A stretch of DNA of 64,000 nt from Mixta theicola (lineage in GTDB: Bacteria; Pseudomonadota; Gammaproteobacteria; Enterobacterales; Enterobacteriaceae), in contig NZ_NWUO01000008.1 in the NCBI RefSeq assembly GCF_002895925.1, forward strand, positions 62,001 through 126,000, given 5' to 3'. Made by a program: the position numbers and the translations under genes. Of this stretch, positions 38,570 through 49,230 are shown piece by piece; positions within the stretch are counted from its first letter, which is position 1, and every line of letters starts with the position of its first letter. The notes below the pieces were generated by a model. The model did not search any database, had not been told where the DNA came from, and was given only the letters and a program-made list of their open reading frames with translations.

Positions 38570-38577
38570 CCCACAAT

Positions 38578-38603
38578 AAAAAAGGGTCGGCAGCCGACCC
38601 TTT
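38578..38603. terminator. Bidirectional terminator between sseA and sseB
   Basis: AAAGGGTCGG/CCGACCCTTT stem (38581-38590 with 38594-38603, loop CAG) between two convergent genes. T run present on the minus side, short on the plus side. Confidence 0.8.
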
Positions 38604-38657
38604 AAACATTAACGAACTTTGCGCTATTTACCTACGCTGCGCCTGAGCGGAGCCCGC

Positions 38658-39446
38658 TTAGATAATACGTTGGCCGCCTTTGAACTCTCGCAGGAAGCTG
38701 CCCCAGCGTCGTTCATAAAATGGCGTAATGTGCGCCGTGAAGAAATGACTGATGCCCTTCTCGCCTTCGACGATTTGGCAAATATCTACCGGCTCATCAT
38801 CCAGTAAGGTATCGGTCGCTACCGCACCGACAGCGCGAATGATTGTATCAATATCCTCATCCGCCTCGATGGCAATCAGCAGGTTAGGCCGATCGTCCGC
38901 CTGCTCTTTAATATGAGCAACAAAAGCCCGGCGCACCTGCTTATATTTGCTTAACAGCTGGGTCAGTGAATCGATCATCTGCGCGGGCGGCTCGGCAACT
39001 TCTGATAACAGCAGCGGCGTACCGCCCTCCAGCACCGTTTGCTGGCTTAGCGCATCGCCCTCTTCACCCAGCAGATGAGCAATTTCACGGGGCGAAAACT
39101 CTTTGCCCGCCGGCAGCCGGGGATTAAGAAACAGCGTCTCGCCCTGCGTCATCTCAAACAGCGTGCGTACCGGCAGCATTACGTAAGACTGCTCGCCTTC
39201 CGTCACTTCCGCCATCGCCGCTTCTGAAGTAAAAAAAGGAATAACGCTGGTGCCATCTTCTTTTTCCCAGTGCTGCAGCTCTACCGGCGTGTTGGCATCC
39301 AGCTGTTCGCCGATACTGCTGCCCGGTACCCACACGCTGGCCTCCATCAGCAGCGTAAAAAACTCTGGCCGATGCGCAGGTTCGGTCGCCGCCAGCTCCA
39401 GCACTTTTTCCAGCCGTGCGTTAGCGTTTGTTTCCATGTAATTCAT
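38658..39446 (-). CDS. sseB: SseB family protein
   Basis: 262 residues, soluble. Conserved HWEKEDGTSVIPFFTS, MLPVRTLFEMTQGETLFLNP and the end FYERRWGSFLREFK match E. coli SseB (enhanced serine sensitivity protein B), a protein of unknown mechanism. ATG 39446 is preferred; the frame runs further up to 39557 through pepB, and ATG 39437 is the alternative. Follows pepB by 50 bp. Confidence 0.9.
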   Translation of the reverse strand: MNYMETNANARLEKVLELAATEPAHRPEFFTLLMEASVWVPGSSIGEQLDANTPVELQHWEKEDGTSVIPFFTSEAAMAEVTEGEQSYVMLPVRTLFEMTQGETLFLNPRLPAGKEFSPREIAHLLGEEGDALSQQTVLEGGTPLLLSEVAEPPAQMIDSLTQLLSKYKQVRRAFVAHIKEQADDRPNLLIAIEADEDIDTIIRAVGAVATDTLLDDEPVDICQIVEGEKGISHFFTAHITPFYERRWGSFLREFKGGQRII

Positions 39447-39496
39447 GCTCTTTCTGTCTGGTTTAACAGGACCAGCATAAAACTGGCCCCTGGCGC

Positions 39497-40780
39497 TTAT
39501 TTCAGCAGCAGGTTGGCGATGGTGCGCACGCCAAGCCCGGTCGCGCCGGCCGCCCACTGTTCAACCGCGCCTTTACGATAGGTAGCGGAGCAGTCAATAT
39601 GCAGCCAGCCCTGCTGATAGTTACTGACAAAATGCGACAGAAACGCAGCGGCCGTGCTGGCGCCTGCGGTGTGTGCCGCACCGGCAATATTATTCAGATC
39701 GGCAAAGTTTGATGATAAATGAGTACGATGGAACTCCGCCAGCGGCAGACGCCAGAACGCCTCATTTTCACTGGCGGCGCTGCTTAACAGCTGCTGCGCC
39801 AGCCGATCGTCAAAGGTGAACAGCGCATGATAATCGTTGCCCAGCGCGGTTTTGGCGGCACCGGTCAGCGTGGCTGCATCAATTAACAGCTCCGGCTGCT
39901 GCTGGCTGGCATCAATCAGGCCGTCCGCCAGAACCAGACGACCTTCCGCATCGGTATTCATCACCTCAACGGTTTTACCATTGCGGTAGCGAATAATATC
40001 GCCCAGGCGGAAAGCGTTGCCGCTGACCATGTTATCCGCACAGCAGAGATAAAGTTTTACGCGTTTTTTCAGGCCGCGCGCAATCGCCAGCCCTAACGCG
40101 CCGGTAACGGTTGCCGCACCGCCCATGTCGGACTTCATGGAGTCCATAAAGGCGCTTTGCTTCAGGCTGTAGCCGCCGGTATCGAAGGTAATGCCCTTGC
40201 CCACCAGACAGGCGTAAACCGGGGTATTTTCGTCACCGCCCGGATTATAATCCAGCGCCAGCAGCACCGGGCTGCGCGACGAGCCACGGCCTACGGTATA
40301 CAGCCCCAGATAGTTTTGCTCGCGCAGGTCTTCGCCTTTGGTAATACGGTAGCTCACCGCATCGCCGGCATATTTACCGATCAGATCAACCGCGCGGCGT
40401 GCTAACTGCTCCGGGCCCAGCTCTTCGGCAGGCTGGTTAATGATATTGCGTACCCAGTCGATAATATTCAGACGGAGTTCCAGTTCCTCGCGATCGCTGT
40501 CGCTGAGCGGCGCCCAGTCAACGCTGCGCTCGCCTTTCGGCCCACGATAGCCCTGCCAGAACGCCCAGCTTTTTTCCAGATCCCAGCCGTCGCCGCTCAA
40601 CGCCACGTGGCGAATGCCCTGGCCGTCAATCTTACGCGCCGCGCGCTGAATGGTTGCCAGCGCATCGCTGCCGGTCAGGTGGATCGTCATACCTTTTTCA
40701 TTGCTGCTGAGGATCGCTTTTTCGCCCCAGCGCGCATTCGCTGCCGTCGTTGACAGCACGATATTCATCTTTTCAGTCAT
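39497..40780 (-). CDS. pepB: Peptidase B (M17 leucyl aminopeptidase type) PepB
   Basis: Cytosolic di-zinc/manganese aminopeptidase acting on small peptides. 427 residues, E. coli length. Metal motifs: [25 protein letters not shown], and [14 protein letters not shown]. Lies downstream of iscX, as the tail of the isc region. Confidence 0.96.
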   Translation of the reverse strand: MTEKMNIVLSTTAANARWGEKAILSSNEKGMTIHLTGSDALATIQRAARKIDGQGIRHVALSGDGWDLEKSWAFWQGYRGPKGERSVDWAPLSDSDREELELRLNIIDWVRNIINQPAEELGPEQLARRAVDLIGKYAGDAVSYRITKGEDLREQNYLGLYTVGRGSSRSPVLLALDYNPGGDENTPVYACLVGKGITFDTGGYSLKQSAFMDSMKSDMGGAATVTGALGLAIARGLKKRVKLYLCCADNMVSGNAFRLGDIIRYRNGKTVEVMNTDAEGRLVLADGLIDASQQQPELLIDAATLTGAAKTALGNDYHALFTFDDRLAQQLLSSAASENEAFWRLPLAEFHRTHLSSNFADLNNIAGAAHTAGASTAAAFLSHFVSNYQQGWLHIDCSATYRKGAVEQWAAGATGLGVRTIANLLLK

Positions 40781-40830
40781 TACCAGGTTCCCTTTATATT
40801 TATCTGAAACGAGAACGGAAGCTGCCGGAG

Positions 40831-41031
40831 TTACTCAAACTCATCCAGCCAAACCAGCAGTATCGCTTCAAGAATTTTTTCACTGGATGCATCAGGATTA
40901 TCATCAAACCCTTCCAGCTGACAAATCCATTGATGCATATCGGTGAAGCGTACCGTTTTTGGGTCGGTATCTGGATAAGCATCGTACAAGGCTTCGCCGA
41001 TTTCACGGCTGTCGGTCCATTTCAGTCCCAC
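40831..41031 (-). CDS. iscX: Fe-S assembly protein IscX
   Basis: 66 residues, acidic, starting [20 protein letters not shown]. Binds IscS and iron and tunes the rate of cluster building. Follows fdx by 59 bp; last gene of the isc operon before pepB. Confidence 0.96.
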   Translation of the reverse strand: MGLKWTDSREIGEALYDAYPDTDPKTVRFTDMHQWICQLEGFDDNPDASSEKILEAILLVWLDEFE

Positions 41032-41090
41032 AATGACTCCTCAGACAAAAACGGGCCGGCTTTAAGGCCAACCCGCGTAATGATTAATGA

Positions 41091-41426
41091 TTAATGTTCG
41101 CGTGCATGGTTGATGGTATAGCGCGGAATTTCCACCACCAGGTCCTCATCCGTTACGCGCGCCTGGCAGCTGAGACGGCTTTCCGGTTCCAGCCCCCAGG
41201 CTTTATCCAGCATGTCATCTTCATCTTCGCTGCTTTCCGGCAGTGAATCGAATCCTTCACGTACGATGCAGTGGCAGGTGGTGCAGGCACAGGATTTTTC
41301 ACAGGCATGCTCAAGCTCAATGCCGTTGCGCAGCGCGACGTCAAGAATAGTATCGCCCTGTGCGGCGTCAAATACGCCACCTTCCGGCAGCAGATCCTGA
41401 TGGGGTAAAAAGACAATCTTCGGCAT
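41091..41426 (-). CDS. fdx: ISC-type [2Fe-2S] ferredoxin Fdx
   Basis: 111 residues. Ligand cysteines in [12 protein letters not shown] and a fourth at LSCQARV. Supplies electrons for cluster building on IscU. Starts four bases after hscA, so translation is likely coupled. Confidence 0.97.
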   Translation of the reverse strand: MPKIVFLPHQDLLPEGGVFDAAQGDTILDVALRNGIELEHACEKSCACTTCHCIVREGFDSLPESSEDEDDMLDKAWGLEPESRLSCQARVTDEDLVVEIPRYTINHAREH

Positions 41427-41429
41427 TGA

Positions 41430-43280
41430 TCAAACCTCATCCACAGAATGACCGGCCAGCGCGCGACGGACAGAGTTGTCCATACGACGGGCGGCAAAAT
41501 CCTGGGTTACTTTATCAAGTTGTTTTACCGCCGCGCTGATGGCATCGGCCTCGTCGGCGCGGAGTGTTTCTTGCAGCTGCTGCTGCGCCTGTTGAATATT
41601 CTGCAACTCATCCGCGCTCAGCAGCGCGGCATCTTCCGCCAGCGCGCCGGCCAGGCTTTCCAGCACCCGCAGGCCTTCCACCTTCTGCTCGGCCAGCTTA
41701 CGCGCCGCCACATCCTGCTGCGCGTACGCCATAGAGTCCGTAATCATGCTGGCGATTTCGTTTTCGCTCAGCCCATACGAGGGTTTAACCTGAATGGACG
41801 CTTCTACGCCGGTTGATTTTTCCATTGCCGTAACGCTCAGCAAGCCATCCGCATCCACCTGGAAAGTGACGCGAATATGCGCGCCGCCGGCCGGCATGGC
41901 CGGAATATTGCGCAGCGCAAAACGCGCCAGCGAACGACAGTCGGCGACCAGCTCACGCTCGCCCTGCAGCACATGAATGCTCATCGCCGTTTGACCATCT
42001 TTAAAGGTGGTAAAGTCCTGCGCGCGCGCTACCGGAATGGTGGTGTTACGCGGAATGACTTTCTCAACCAGGCCGCCCATCGTTTCCAGCCCCAGCGAGA
42101 GCGGGATCACATCCAGCAGCAGCATATCGCTGTCCGGTTTGTTGCCGACCAGAATATCGGCCTGAATGGCGGCACCAATGGCGACCACTTTATCCGGGTC
42201 GATGGTGGTTAGCGGCTGGCGGCCAAAAAATTCGCCGACCTTTTCACGAACCAGCGGGACGCGCGTAGAGCCGCCCACCATCACCACTTCCAGCACCTCT
42301 TCTGGCGTGACGCCGGCATCTTTCAGCGCACGACGGCAGGACAACAGCGTCCGCTTCACCAGCCCGGTAATCAGGCTGTCGAAATCGTCACGCGTCACCG
42401 TGCCCTGCCACTCGCCCAGCGTAACGGCAACGCTGTCATGTTCGCTCAGCGCAATTTTGGCCGCAATCGCCCTATCCAGCAGCTGACGCTGGACGCTGTG
42501 ATCGTCACGATTGTGCAGCCCGGCCCGCTCACGCAGCCAGTCGGCCAGCAGATGATCAAAATCATCGCCGCCCAGCGCCGAATCGCCGCCGGTCGCCAGC
42601 ACCTCAAATACGCCGCGGCTCAGGCGCAGCACGGAAATATCGAAGGTGCCGCCACCGAGATCGTAAACCGCAATCACCCCTTCCTGACCGGAATCAAGGC
42701 CGTAGGCGATCGCCGCGGCGGTAGGCTCGTTCAGCAGACGCAGCACCTCTAATCCCGCCAGGCGGGCGGCATCTTTGGTGCCCTGACGCTGCGCATCGTC
42801 AAAATAGGCCGGTACGGTAATCACCACGCCGTCCAGCTCGCCCTGCAGGCTTTCACGCGCGCGTGCGGCCAGCGTCTGCAAAATATCGGCAGAAACGCGT
42901 ACCGGGTTCACTATCCCCGCCGCCGTCTGGATCATCGGCAGGCCATTTTCACTGGGCTGCAGCTGATAAGGAAGATGGGGATAACGCTGTTGAATATCGG
43001 CCAGCGATCGGCCCATCAGACGCTTAACCGAGCTAATGGTGTTAACCGGATCGGCTACCGCCTGCTGGCGCGCCTCCCATCCCACCCGCTTTTGCTGCGC
43101 CTGATACAGCACCACCGAGGGCAGAAGATGACGACCCTGCGCATCGGGCAGGGTTTCTGCCTGTCCGCTGCGCACGGTGGCGACCAAAGAGTTGGTGGTG
43201 CCCAGATCGATACCCACGGCCAGGCGACGCTGGTGCGGGGCAGCACTCAGGCCCGGCTCACTAATTTGTAATAACGCCAT
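41430..43280 (-). CDS. hscA: Hsp70-type chaperone HscA
   Basis: 616 residues. Actin-like ATPase domain ([41 protein letters not shown]) and substrate-binding domain. It binds the LPPVK motif of IscU and, with HscB, releases the finished cluster. 14 bp after hscB, 3 bp before fdx. Confidence 0.97.
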   Translation of the reverse strand: MALLQISEPGLSAAPHQRRLAVGIDLGTTNSLVATVRSGQAETLPDAQGRHLLPSVVLYQAQQKRVGWEARQQAVADPVNTISSVKRLMGRSLADIQQRYPHLPYQLQPSENGLPMIQTAAGIVNPVRVSADILQTLAARARESLQGELDGVVITVPAYFDDAQRQGTKDAARLAGLEVLRLLNEPTAAAIAYGLDSGQEGVIAVYDLGGGTFDISVLRLSRGVFEVLATGGDSALGGDDFDHLLADWLRERAGLHNRDDHSVQRQLLDRAIAAKIALSEHDSVAVTLGEWQGTVTRDDFDSLITGLVKRTLLSCRRALKDAGVTPEEVLEVVMVGGSTRVPLVREKVGEFFGRQPLTTIDPDKVVAIGAAIQADILVGNKPDSDMLLLDVIPLSLGLETMGGLVEKVIPRNTTIPVARAQDFTTFKDGQTAMSIHVLQGERELVADCRSLARFALRNIPAMPAGGAHIRVTFQVDADGLLSVTAMEKSTGVEASIQVKPSYGLSENEIASMITDSMAYAQQDVAARKLAEQKVEGLRVLESLAGALAEDAALLSADELQNIQQAQQQLQETLRADEADAISAAVKQLDKVTQDFAARRMDNSVRRALAGHSVDEV

Positions 43281-43294
43281 GTTAGTTTTCCCGG

Positions 43295-43813
43295 TTAGAA
43301 ATCGAGCAGCTTCTCTTCCAGCTGTTCTGTCTGGCTGCGCAGTTTAGCGAGAAAACGTAGCTTGCGCACCGTATCTGCCGCCGCGTCCCACTGAGCGCCA
43401 GCCAGTTCCTGCTGCATCTGCTGGCTGCGCTGCTGCATCATTAGCGCCAGCCGCTGCATAAAGGCCTGCAGTTTCGCTTCGGCGTCGGGCGCCTGTTCAA
43501 TCGCGTCCAGCTCTTCCCGCAGTTCCAGCTGCTCCATCAGAAAAGCGGTATCGCGCATCGTATGCTGTTCATTATTAATATCGAAACCGTGCAGCGACAG
43601 CAGATATTCCGCGCGCGGCAGCGGCTGACGCAGAGCCTGATAGCCCTGGTTGATGGTAGCGGCCTGTTGTAAGGCCTGCAGGCGTTCACGCTCCGGCTGT
43701 GTCGCGAAGCGATCGGGATGGAACTGACGTTGCAGCTCCTGAAAACGCGTGGTTAGCTGGGCTGCATCAATCTCAAAAGAGGGCGGCAGGCCAAAAAGAG
43801 TGAAGTAATCCAT
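43295..43813 (-). CDS. hscB: J-domain co-chaperone HscB
   Basis: 172 residues. J domain with the HPD triad in RQFHPDRFA (about residues 36-40) and a C-terminal three-helix domain that binds IscU. Stimulates HscA ATPase. Preceded by a hairpin that parts it from iscA. Confidence 0.97.
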   Translation of the reverse strand: MDYFTLFGLPPSFEIDAAQLTTRFQELQRQFHPDRFATQPERERLQALQQAATINQGYQALRQPLPRAEYLLSLHGFDINNEQHTMRDTAFLMEQLELREELDAIEQAPDAEAKLQAFMQRLALMMQQRSQQMQQELAGAQWDAAADTVRKLRFLAKLRSQTEQLEEKLLDF

Positions 43814-43845
43814 AACAGACTCGGTTGATAACAGAGGGATGCATA

Positions 43846-43874
43846 AAAAGAATCGCTCCGTTCCCGGAGCGATT
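43846..43874 (-). terminator. Hairpin inside the isc operon, between iscA and hscB
   Basis: Perfect 10-bp stem (43851-43860 with 43865-43874, loop TTCC), followed on the minus strand by CTTTTTAT. It has the shape of an intrinsic terminator and could lower hscBA-fdx expression relative to iscRSUA. Confidence 0.7.
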
Positions 43875-43895
43875 TAACCTGCTACTGCGCCAACG

Positions 43896-44219
43896 CTAAA
43901 CGTTGAAGCTTTCTCCGCAGCCGCATTCATCTTTCATGTTCGGGTTATTGAACTTGAATCCTTCGTTCAGGCCTTCCTTCACGAAATCAAGTTCGGTCCC
44001 GTCGAGATAAACCAGGCTTTTCGCATCGATAACCACGTTAACGCCTTTATCTTCGAAGACGGTATCTTCCGGCTGGGGCGCATCGACAAATTCCAGCACG
44101 TAGGCCATGCCGGAACAGCCGGAGGTGCGCACGCCAAGGCGTAAGCCGAAGCCTTTACCGCGGTTGTGCAAAAAGTTGCTAACGCGGGTGGCCGCGCTGT
44201 CGCTCAGGGTAATAGACAT
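43896..44219 (-). CDS. iscA: A-type Fe-S carrier IscA
   Basis: 107 residues. Three conserved cysteines: GCSGMAYV and the C-terminal CGCGESF. Carries clusters from IscU to client proteins. Nine bases after iscU. Confidence 0.98.
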   Translation of the reverse strand: MSITLSDSAATRVSNFLHNRGKGFGLRLGVRTSGCSGMAYVLEFVDAPQPEDTVFEDKGVNVVIDAKSLVYLDGTELDFVKEGLNEGFKFNNPNMKDECGCGESFNV

Positions 44220-44228
44220 AACTCCCCC

Positions 44229-44615
44229 TTACTGTGCGTCTTTCTTGCTCTTATAATCCGCGATGGCGGCCTTGATGGCGTCTTCAGCCAGGATTGAGCA
44301 GTGAATTTTTACCGGCGGCAGCTCCAGCTCTTCGGCGATCTGCGTGTTTTTAATCGCAGCGGCTTCATCAAGCGATTTGCCTTTTACCCATTCGGTAATC
44401 AGCGAGCTGGAAGCAATGGCGGAACCGCAGCCGTAGGTTTTGAAACGCGCATCTTCGATGATGCCGCTGTCGCTGACCTTGATTTGCAGTTTCATCACGT
44501 CGCCGCACGCCGGCGCGCCGACCATGCCACTGCCGATAGAAGGATCGCTGTTGTCAAAAGATCCCACGTTGCGTGGATTTTCGTAGTGATCGATTACTTT
44601 TTCGCTGTAAGCCAT
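44229..44615 (-). CDS. iscU: Fe-S scaffold IscU
   Basis: 128 residues. Cluster ligands Cys37 (GAPACGD), Cys63 (YGCGSA) and Cys106 (HCSILAE); LPPVK just before the last is the HscA recognition site. 24 bp after iscS. Confidence 0.98.
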   Translation of the reverse strand: MAYSEKVIDHYENPRNVGSFDNSDPSIGSGMVGAPACGDVMKLQIKVSDSGIIEDARFKTYGCGSAIASSSLITEWVKGKSLDEAAAIKNTQIAEELELPPVKIHCSILAEDAIKAAIADYKSKKDAQ

Positions 44616-44639
44616 GCTCTGTTCTCCTGAAACCTGAAA

Positions 44640-45854
44640 TTAATGATGCGCCCATTCGATGCTGTTCAAATCCACGCCCGCTTTAAACATATCCCACAGA
44701 GGAGAAAGCTCACGCAGTCGGCCAATGGATTTGCGCACCAGCGCAATGGTGTAATCAATCTCTTCTTCAGTCGTGAAGCGGCCAAGAGAGAAACGGATTG
44801 AACTGTGCGCCAGCTCATCGCTCATGCCGAGCGCGCGCAGCACGTAAGATGGCTCCAGGCTGGCGGAAGTACAGGCGGAACCCGATGAGACCGCCAGGTC
44901 TTTCAGCGCCATGATCAGCGATTCGCCTTCAACATAGTTGAAGCTGACGTTAAGAATGTTCGGTGCGCCCTGCTCCAGATCGCCGTTAAGATGAACTTCT
45001 TCCATATCTTTCAGGCCATCCCACAAGCGGTTGCGCAGCGTACGCAGGCGCGCCATTTCGCTTGCCATTTCTTCTTTAGCGATACGGTAAGCTTCGCCCA
45101 TGCCGACGATCTGATGCACCGGCAGCGTACCGGAACGCATACCGCGCTCGTGACCGCCGCCGTGGATCTGCGCTTCCAGACGAATACGCGGCTTGCGACG
45201 CACGTAAAGCGCGCCAATGCCTTTCGGACCGTAGATTTTGTGAGCGGAGAAGGACATCAGATCGACCTTCAGCTGGCTGAGGTCGATTGGCAATTTGCCT
45301 ACGCTTTGCGTCGCATCAACGTGGTAAATGATCCCGCGCGCGCGGCACATTTCACCGATGGTCGCGATATCCTGCACCACGCCGATTTCGTTATTAACAT
45401 GCATGATGGAAACCAGAACGGTATCGTCACGCATCGCGGCTTCCAGCGCCTGCAGATCGATAATGCCGTTGCTCTGCGGCGCAAGGTAAGTCACTTCAAA
45501 CCCTTCGCGCTCTAACTGGCGACAGGTATCCAGCACCGCTTTATGCTCAGTTTTGCTGGTAATGATGTGCTTGCCTTTTTTCTGGTAAAACTGAGCGGCA
45601 CCTTTAATGGCCAGGTTGTCGGACTCAGTCGCGCCGGAAGTGAAAACAATCTCACGCGGGTCAGCGCCCACCAGCTCGGCAATTTGGTTGCGCGCAATAT
45701 CAACCGCCTCTTCCGACTGCCAGCCAAAACGGTGGGAACGGGAGGCCGGGTTACCGAATGTTCCGTCCAGGGTGAGATACTGCATCATCTTTTCCGCCAC
45801 ACGCGGATCGGCCGGCGTGGTGGCGGAATAATCCAGGTAAATCGGTAATTTCAT
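44640..45854 (-). CDS. iscS: Cysteine desulfurase IscS
   Basis: PLP enzyme that takes sulfur from cysteine for Fe-S clusters, tRNA thiolation and other uses. 404 residues. PLP lysine in [11 protein letters not shown], active Cys in [14 protein letters not shown]. Follows iscR by 39 bp. Confidence 0.98.
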   Translation of the reverse strand: MKLPIYLDYSATTPADPRVAEKMMQYLTLDGTFGNPASRSHRFGWQSEEAVDIARNQIAELVGADPREIVFTSGATESDNLAIKGAAQFYQKKGKHIITSKTEHKAVLDTCRQLEREGFEVTYLAPQSNGIIDLQALEAAMRDDTVLVSIMHVNNEIGVVQDIATIGEMCRARGIIYHVDATQSVGKLPIDLSQLKVDLMSFSAHKIYGPKGIGALYVRRKPRIRLEAQIHGGGHERGMRSGTLPVHQIVGMGEAYRIAKEEMASEMARLRTLRNRLWDGLKDMEEVHLNGDLEQGAPNILNVSFNYVEGESLIMALKDLAVSSGSACTSASLEPSYVLRALGMSDELAHSSIRFSLGRFTTEEEIDYTIALVRKSIGRLRELSPLWDMFKAGVDLNSIEWAHH

Positions 45855-45893
45855 TGCTCTTAAGCTCCGTACATCGCTTCAAATCAAAAATTA

Positions 45894-46388
45894 TCAGGCC
45901 CGCAGATTTATATTAATGGTTTCCTGCGTGCGGCCATTCGCCATACGGCGCGTTTCGTTATTCTGACGATCGGCTATATCAAGGATCTCTTTATTATTCA
46001 CCAGCTCAGCCAGCGTAATGTTGTTGAGGAAATCGCTGATACGCTCGCTTAAATCGTGCCACAGTACGTGGGTCAGGCAGCGCTCGCCGCCCTGGCAGCC
46101 CTCTTTCCCCTGACAGCGCGTGGCGTCAACCGACTCATCGACGGCGGTAATCACCGCGCCAACGGCGATTTCAGCCGCGCTTTTGCCCAGCAGGTAACCG
46201 CCGCCCGGCCCACGTACGCTGGCAACCAGGCCATTTTTACGCAGGCGCGAAAAGAGCTGTTCAAGGTAAGAAAGAGAGATCCCCTGACGCTCTGAAATAT
46301 CGGCCAGCGGCACCGGCCCTTCATGTGAGTGCAGTGCAACGTCAAGCATCGCGGTAACGGCGTAACGGCCTTTTGATGTCAGTCTCAT
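45894..46388 (-). CDS. iscR: Fe-S cluster regulator IscR
   Basis: Rrf2-family regulator, 164 residues. Winged helix at the N terminus ([16 protein letters not shown]). Cluster ligands Cys92, Cys98, Cys104 and His107 are all present. With a [2Fe-2S] cluster it represses its own operon through two boxes upstream; apo-IscR acts on other targets. Confidence 0.98.
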   Translation of the reverse strand: MRLTSKGRYAVTAMLDVALHSHEGPVPLADISERQGISLSYLEQLFSRLRKNGLVASVRGPGGGYLLGKSAAEIAVGAVITAVDESVDATRCQGKEGCQGGERCLTHVLWHDLSERISDFLNNITLAELVNNKEILDIADRQNNETRRMANGRTQETININLRA

Positions 46389-46450
46389 AGCTTGGCGACC
46401 CTCAGTTATACCCTGTTTTCGGAGTGATATATGATGGCCGCAAGTTTGAC

Positions 46451-46475
46451 ATTCCTGAGTGTTTTGGTCAACTAT
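46451..46475 (-). promoter_or_regulatory. IscR type-1 box, promoter-proximal
   Basis: On the minus strand ATAGTTGACC at the start of a 25-bp site that fits about 22 of 25 positions of the type-1 consensus (ATASYYGACTRWWWYAGTCR plus five). It covers the TTGACC -35 box of iscR, so bound holo-IscR would block transcription. Confidence 0.8.
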
Positions 46476-46500
46476 TTAACCTGGTAAAACACTCAGGTAT
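46476..46500 (-). promoter_or_regulatory. IscR type-1 box, upstream copy
   Basis: A weaker 25-bp match (about 18-19 of 25), starting ATACCTGAGTGTTTT on the minus strand, placed exactly end to end with the other box. E. coli iscR likewise has two sites. Confidence 0.65.
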
Positions 46501-46529
46501 TAGCCGCTGCGTTCGTAGCTCGCCAGCGC

Positions 46530-47258
46530 TTAGTTTTCGCCGCGCTTTTTCTCAAACGAGGCGAGCATACCGCGCAGGATGTTCAGTTCGTCACGCTCTG
46601 GGCGGGCACGCGTATACAGGCGGCGCAGCTTGCTCATCACCTGCCCCGGATTCGACTGACGAATAAAGCCGCTGTTAATCATCATCTGCTCCAGATGCTG
46701 ATAAAAACGCTCCAGATCGTCCACTAACGGATAGGGGCTTTCTTCATACTGCGGCTGTTCCCCACGATCGCTTTGCAGGAACGCCATGCGCACTTCATAC
46801 GCCAGGATCTGCACGGCCATCGCCAGATTCAGCGAGCTGTAGTCAGGGTTAGCCGGGATCGCCACGTGATAATGACATTTTTGCAGTTCGTCATTGGTCA
46901 GGCCGACGCGCTCGCGGCCAAACACGATCGCGACCGGTGCCTGCGCGCCTTCTTCCACGCATTTAACGCCGCATTCGCGCGCATCCAGCATCGGCCAGGG
47001 CAGCGTACGCGAGCGGGCGCTGGTGCCAACCACCAGACTACAGCCGGCAATCGCCTCATCCAGCGAATCGACAATCACCGCTTCGCCAATCACATCGCTG
47101 GCGCCTGCGGCGAGCGAAATAGCCTGCGAATCAGGCTTAACCAGCGGATTAACCAGGTAAAGGTTAGTCAGCCCCATGGTTTTCATCGCGCGAGCGACGG
47201 AGCCCATATTGCCAGTGTGAGAGGTTTCCACCAGCACAATACGAATATTTTGCAGCAT
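46530..47258 (-). CDS. trmJ: tRNA (cytidine/uridine-2'-O-)-methyltransferase TrmJ
   Basis: Methylates the ribose at position 32 of several tRNAs. 242 residues, SPOUT fold with the knot: [22 protein letters not shown] at the start, [14 protein letters not shown] and [18 protein letters not shown] near the SAM site. The frame runs on upstream to 47441, but ATG 47258 is the conserved start. Divergent from suhB; precedes iscR. Confidence 0.96.
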   Translation of the reverse strand: MLQNIRIVLVETSHTGNMGSVARAMKTMGLTNLYLVNPLVKPDSQAISLAAGASDVIGEAVIVDSLDEAIAGCSLVVGTSARSRTLPWPMLDARECGVKCVEEGAQAPVAIVFGRERVGLTNDELQKCHYHVAIPANPDYSSLNLAMAVQILAYEVRMAFLQSDRGEQPQYEESPYPLVDDLERFYQHLEQMMINSGFIRQSNPGQVMSKLRRLYTRARPERDELNILRGMLASFEKKRGEN

Positions 47259-47379
47259 ATAACTCAGGAGGTCGGTGAGATAATTTATTGATGCTAACAT
47301 AAATGCAGGACATTTTCCGATCTCCCTGCTATACTCCGCGCCGTTTTCCCCGTTCTTTAACATCCAGTGAGAGATACTG

Positions 47380-48183
47380 ATGCATCCGATGCTCAACATC
47401 GCCGTGCGCGCTGCGCGCAAGGCCGGCAACTTAATCGCCAAAAACTACGAAACTCCAGACGCCGTTGAAGCTAGCCAGAAAGGCAGCAACGATTTCGTGA
47501 CCAATGTTGACCGCGACGCCGAGCGCCTGATTATTGAGGTGATTCGCAAATCTTATCCGCAGCACACTATTATCGGTGAAGAGAGTGGTGAACTGGCGGC
47601 AGAAGATCAGGATGTACAATGGATTATCGATCCGCTGGATGGCACCACCAACTTTATTAAACGCTTACCGCATTTCGCGGTGTCTATCGCTGTACGCATT
47701 AAAGGCCGCACCGAAGTGGCGGTGGTTTACGATCCGATGCGTAACGAACTCTTCTCCGCCGTACGTGGCCAGGGCGCTCAGCTGAACGGCTATCGTCTGC
47801 GCGGCAGCAATGCGCGCGATCTGAACGGTACTATTCTGGCGACCGGCTTCCCGTTTAAACAGAAGCAGCATGCGGCAACCTATATGAAACTGGTTGGCAA
47901 ACTGTTTACCCAGTGCGCGGACTTCCGTCGTACCGGTTCAGCCGCGCTGGACCTGTGCTATGTCGCCGCTGGTCGCGTTGACGGCTATTTTGAGATTGGC
48001 CTGAAACCGTGGGATTTCGCCGCCGGCGAGCTGATTGCTCGTGAAGCGGGCGCGCTGGTGACTGACTTTACCGGCGGTCATGGCTTTATGACCACCGGTA
48101 ACATCGTGGCCGGTAATGCACGCGTGGTTAAAGCGATGCTGGCCTCAATGCGTGATGAACTGAGCGATGCGCTGAAGCGTTAA
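47380..48183 (+). CDS. suhB: Inositol-1-monophosphatase SuhB
   Basis: 267 residues. Metal motifs GEESGE and [12 protein letters not shown], then [15 protein letters not shown]. Besides phosphatase activity, SuhB is part of the rRNA antitermination complex in E. coli. Divergent from trmJ. Confidence 0.97.
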   Translation: MHPMLNIAVRAARKAGNLIAKNYETPDAVEASQKGSNDFVTNVDRDAERLIIEVIRKSYPQHTIIGEESGELAAEDQDVQWIIDPLDGTTNFIKRLPHFAVSIAVRIKGRTEVAVVYDPMRNELFSAVRGQGAQLNGYRLRGSNARDLNGTILATGFPFKQKQHAATYMKLVGKLFTQCADFRRTGSAALDLCYVAAGRVDGYFEIGLKPWDFAAGELIAREAGALVTDFTGGHGFMTTGNIVAGNARVVKAMLASMRDELSDALKR

Positions 48184-48200
48184 TTCTCACGCAGGCGAAA

Positions 48201-48240
48201 AAATGCCGCATCCTCCTATTGGGAGGTGCGGCATTTTTTT
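48201..48240. terminator. Bidirectional terminator between suhB and zevB
   Basis: Long stem (AAATGCCGCA, CCTCC with GGAGG, TGCGGCATTT; 48201-48216 with 48222-48236) with one bulged base, A run before and seven T after. Confidence 0.92.
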
Positions 48241-48249
48241 GTCTCTCTT

Positions 48250-49230
48250 TTAGCGCAGCGCGCGCAGGCCGCCTGAAATCGCTGGCTGCGCGCTTAGCCA
48301 CAAGATAATACCGCCGATAATCAACAGCAAACCGCCCGCCAACGCCAGGCTGTGCAGCGCCACGCGCTGCCAGGGCGCAGGCGCAGCGCGCCGGTTAAGC
48401 CGTAGCGCCAGCGTGCGCGAACTCTGTACCAACAACGCCATCATCGAGACCGTCAGCGCCGTGCCCAGCGCCATCGCCAGCGCGCTCAGCACGCCCCAGG
48501 CATAAACGCCGATTACCCGGGAAAACAGCAGCATCATAATCGCACCGGAACAGGGCCGCAGCCCCATCGACAGCACCACCAGCAGCGAGATTTTCCAGCC
48601 GGTGGCGCGCGCCAGCTGCTGATTATCCGGCAGATGCTGATGGCCGCAGCCGCAATGCTCATTATGTTGATGATCGAGCGGACGCAGCTGCTGAATACGC
48701 AGCGCGCCGTTACGCCCCAGCTGACGCAGCGCACGCCAGCACAGCCAGACGCCAAGCGCGGTAACCAGCAGATAGCTGCCCTTTTCCAGCCAGTAACTGC
48801 TCAGATGCAGCTGACGAGAAGAAGTCTGCAGGATAACTAACATCACGGTCACCAGCGCTACCGCCACGGCGCCCTGCACTATCGCTGCGGCCAGCGTCAA
48901 CCGCAGGCTGGTTTTCAGACGTACAGGATGCGTGGCGAGAAAAGTAGCAATCACTACTTTGCCATGTCCTGGCCCCAACGCATGTAAAATGCCATACATC
49001 AGGCTGAAGCCCAGCAGGGCCAGCCCAGCCTGATGCGGTTGCTGCGCAACCTGCTGCAGCAGGCCAGTCATCTGCTGATGCAGGCTCTTTTGCCAGATGA
49101 CGCTCTGCCACAGCAGCTGCGGCCAGTACCACCAGGCGGCTAACGCAGCCAGCAACGCCAGCGCCAGCACGCTCCATAGCGGCCACAGTCTGTGCCAGCG
49201 CGGATAATCTGGTGGCAGAATTACTGACAT
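48250..49230 (-). CDS. zevB: NicO-type metal transporter, ZevB-like
   Basis: 326 residues, about six to seven membrane helices. HALGPGHGKVV and GLRPCSGAI are the two signature motifs of the NicO/RcnA family; a histidine-rich loop (HQHNEHCGCGHQH) lies between. Overlap with a DUF1007 protein gene (10 bp) is the ZevAB arrangement, tied to zinc uptake in Haemophilus. Nickel or cobalt transport cannot be excluded. Confidence 0.78.
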   Translation of the reverse strand: MSVILPPDYPRWHRLWPLWSVLALALLAALAAWWYWPQLLWQSVIWQKSLHQQMTGLLQQVAQQPHQAGLALLGFSLMYGILHALGPGHGKVVIATFLATHPVRLKTSLRLTLAAAIVQGAVAVALVTVMLVILQTSSRQLHLSSYWLEKGSYLLVTALGVWLCWRALRQLGRNGALRIQQLRPLDHQHNEHCGCGHQHLPDNQQLARATGWKISLLVVLSMGLRPCSGAIMMLLFSRVIGVYAWGVLSALAMALGTALTVSMMALLVQSSRTLALRLNRRAAPAPWQRVALHSLALAGGLLLIIGGIILWLSAQPAISGGLRALR

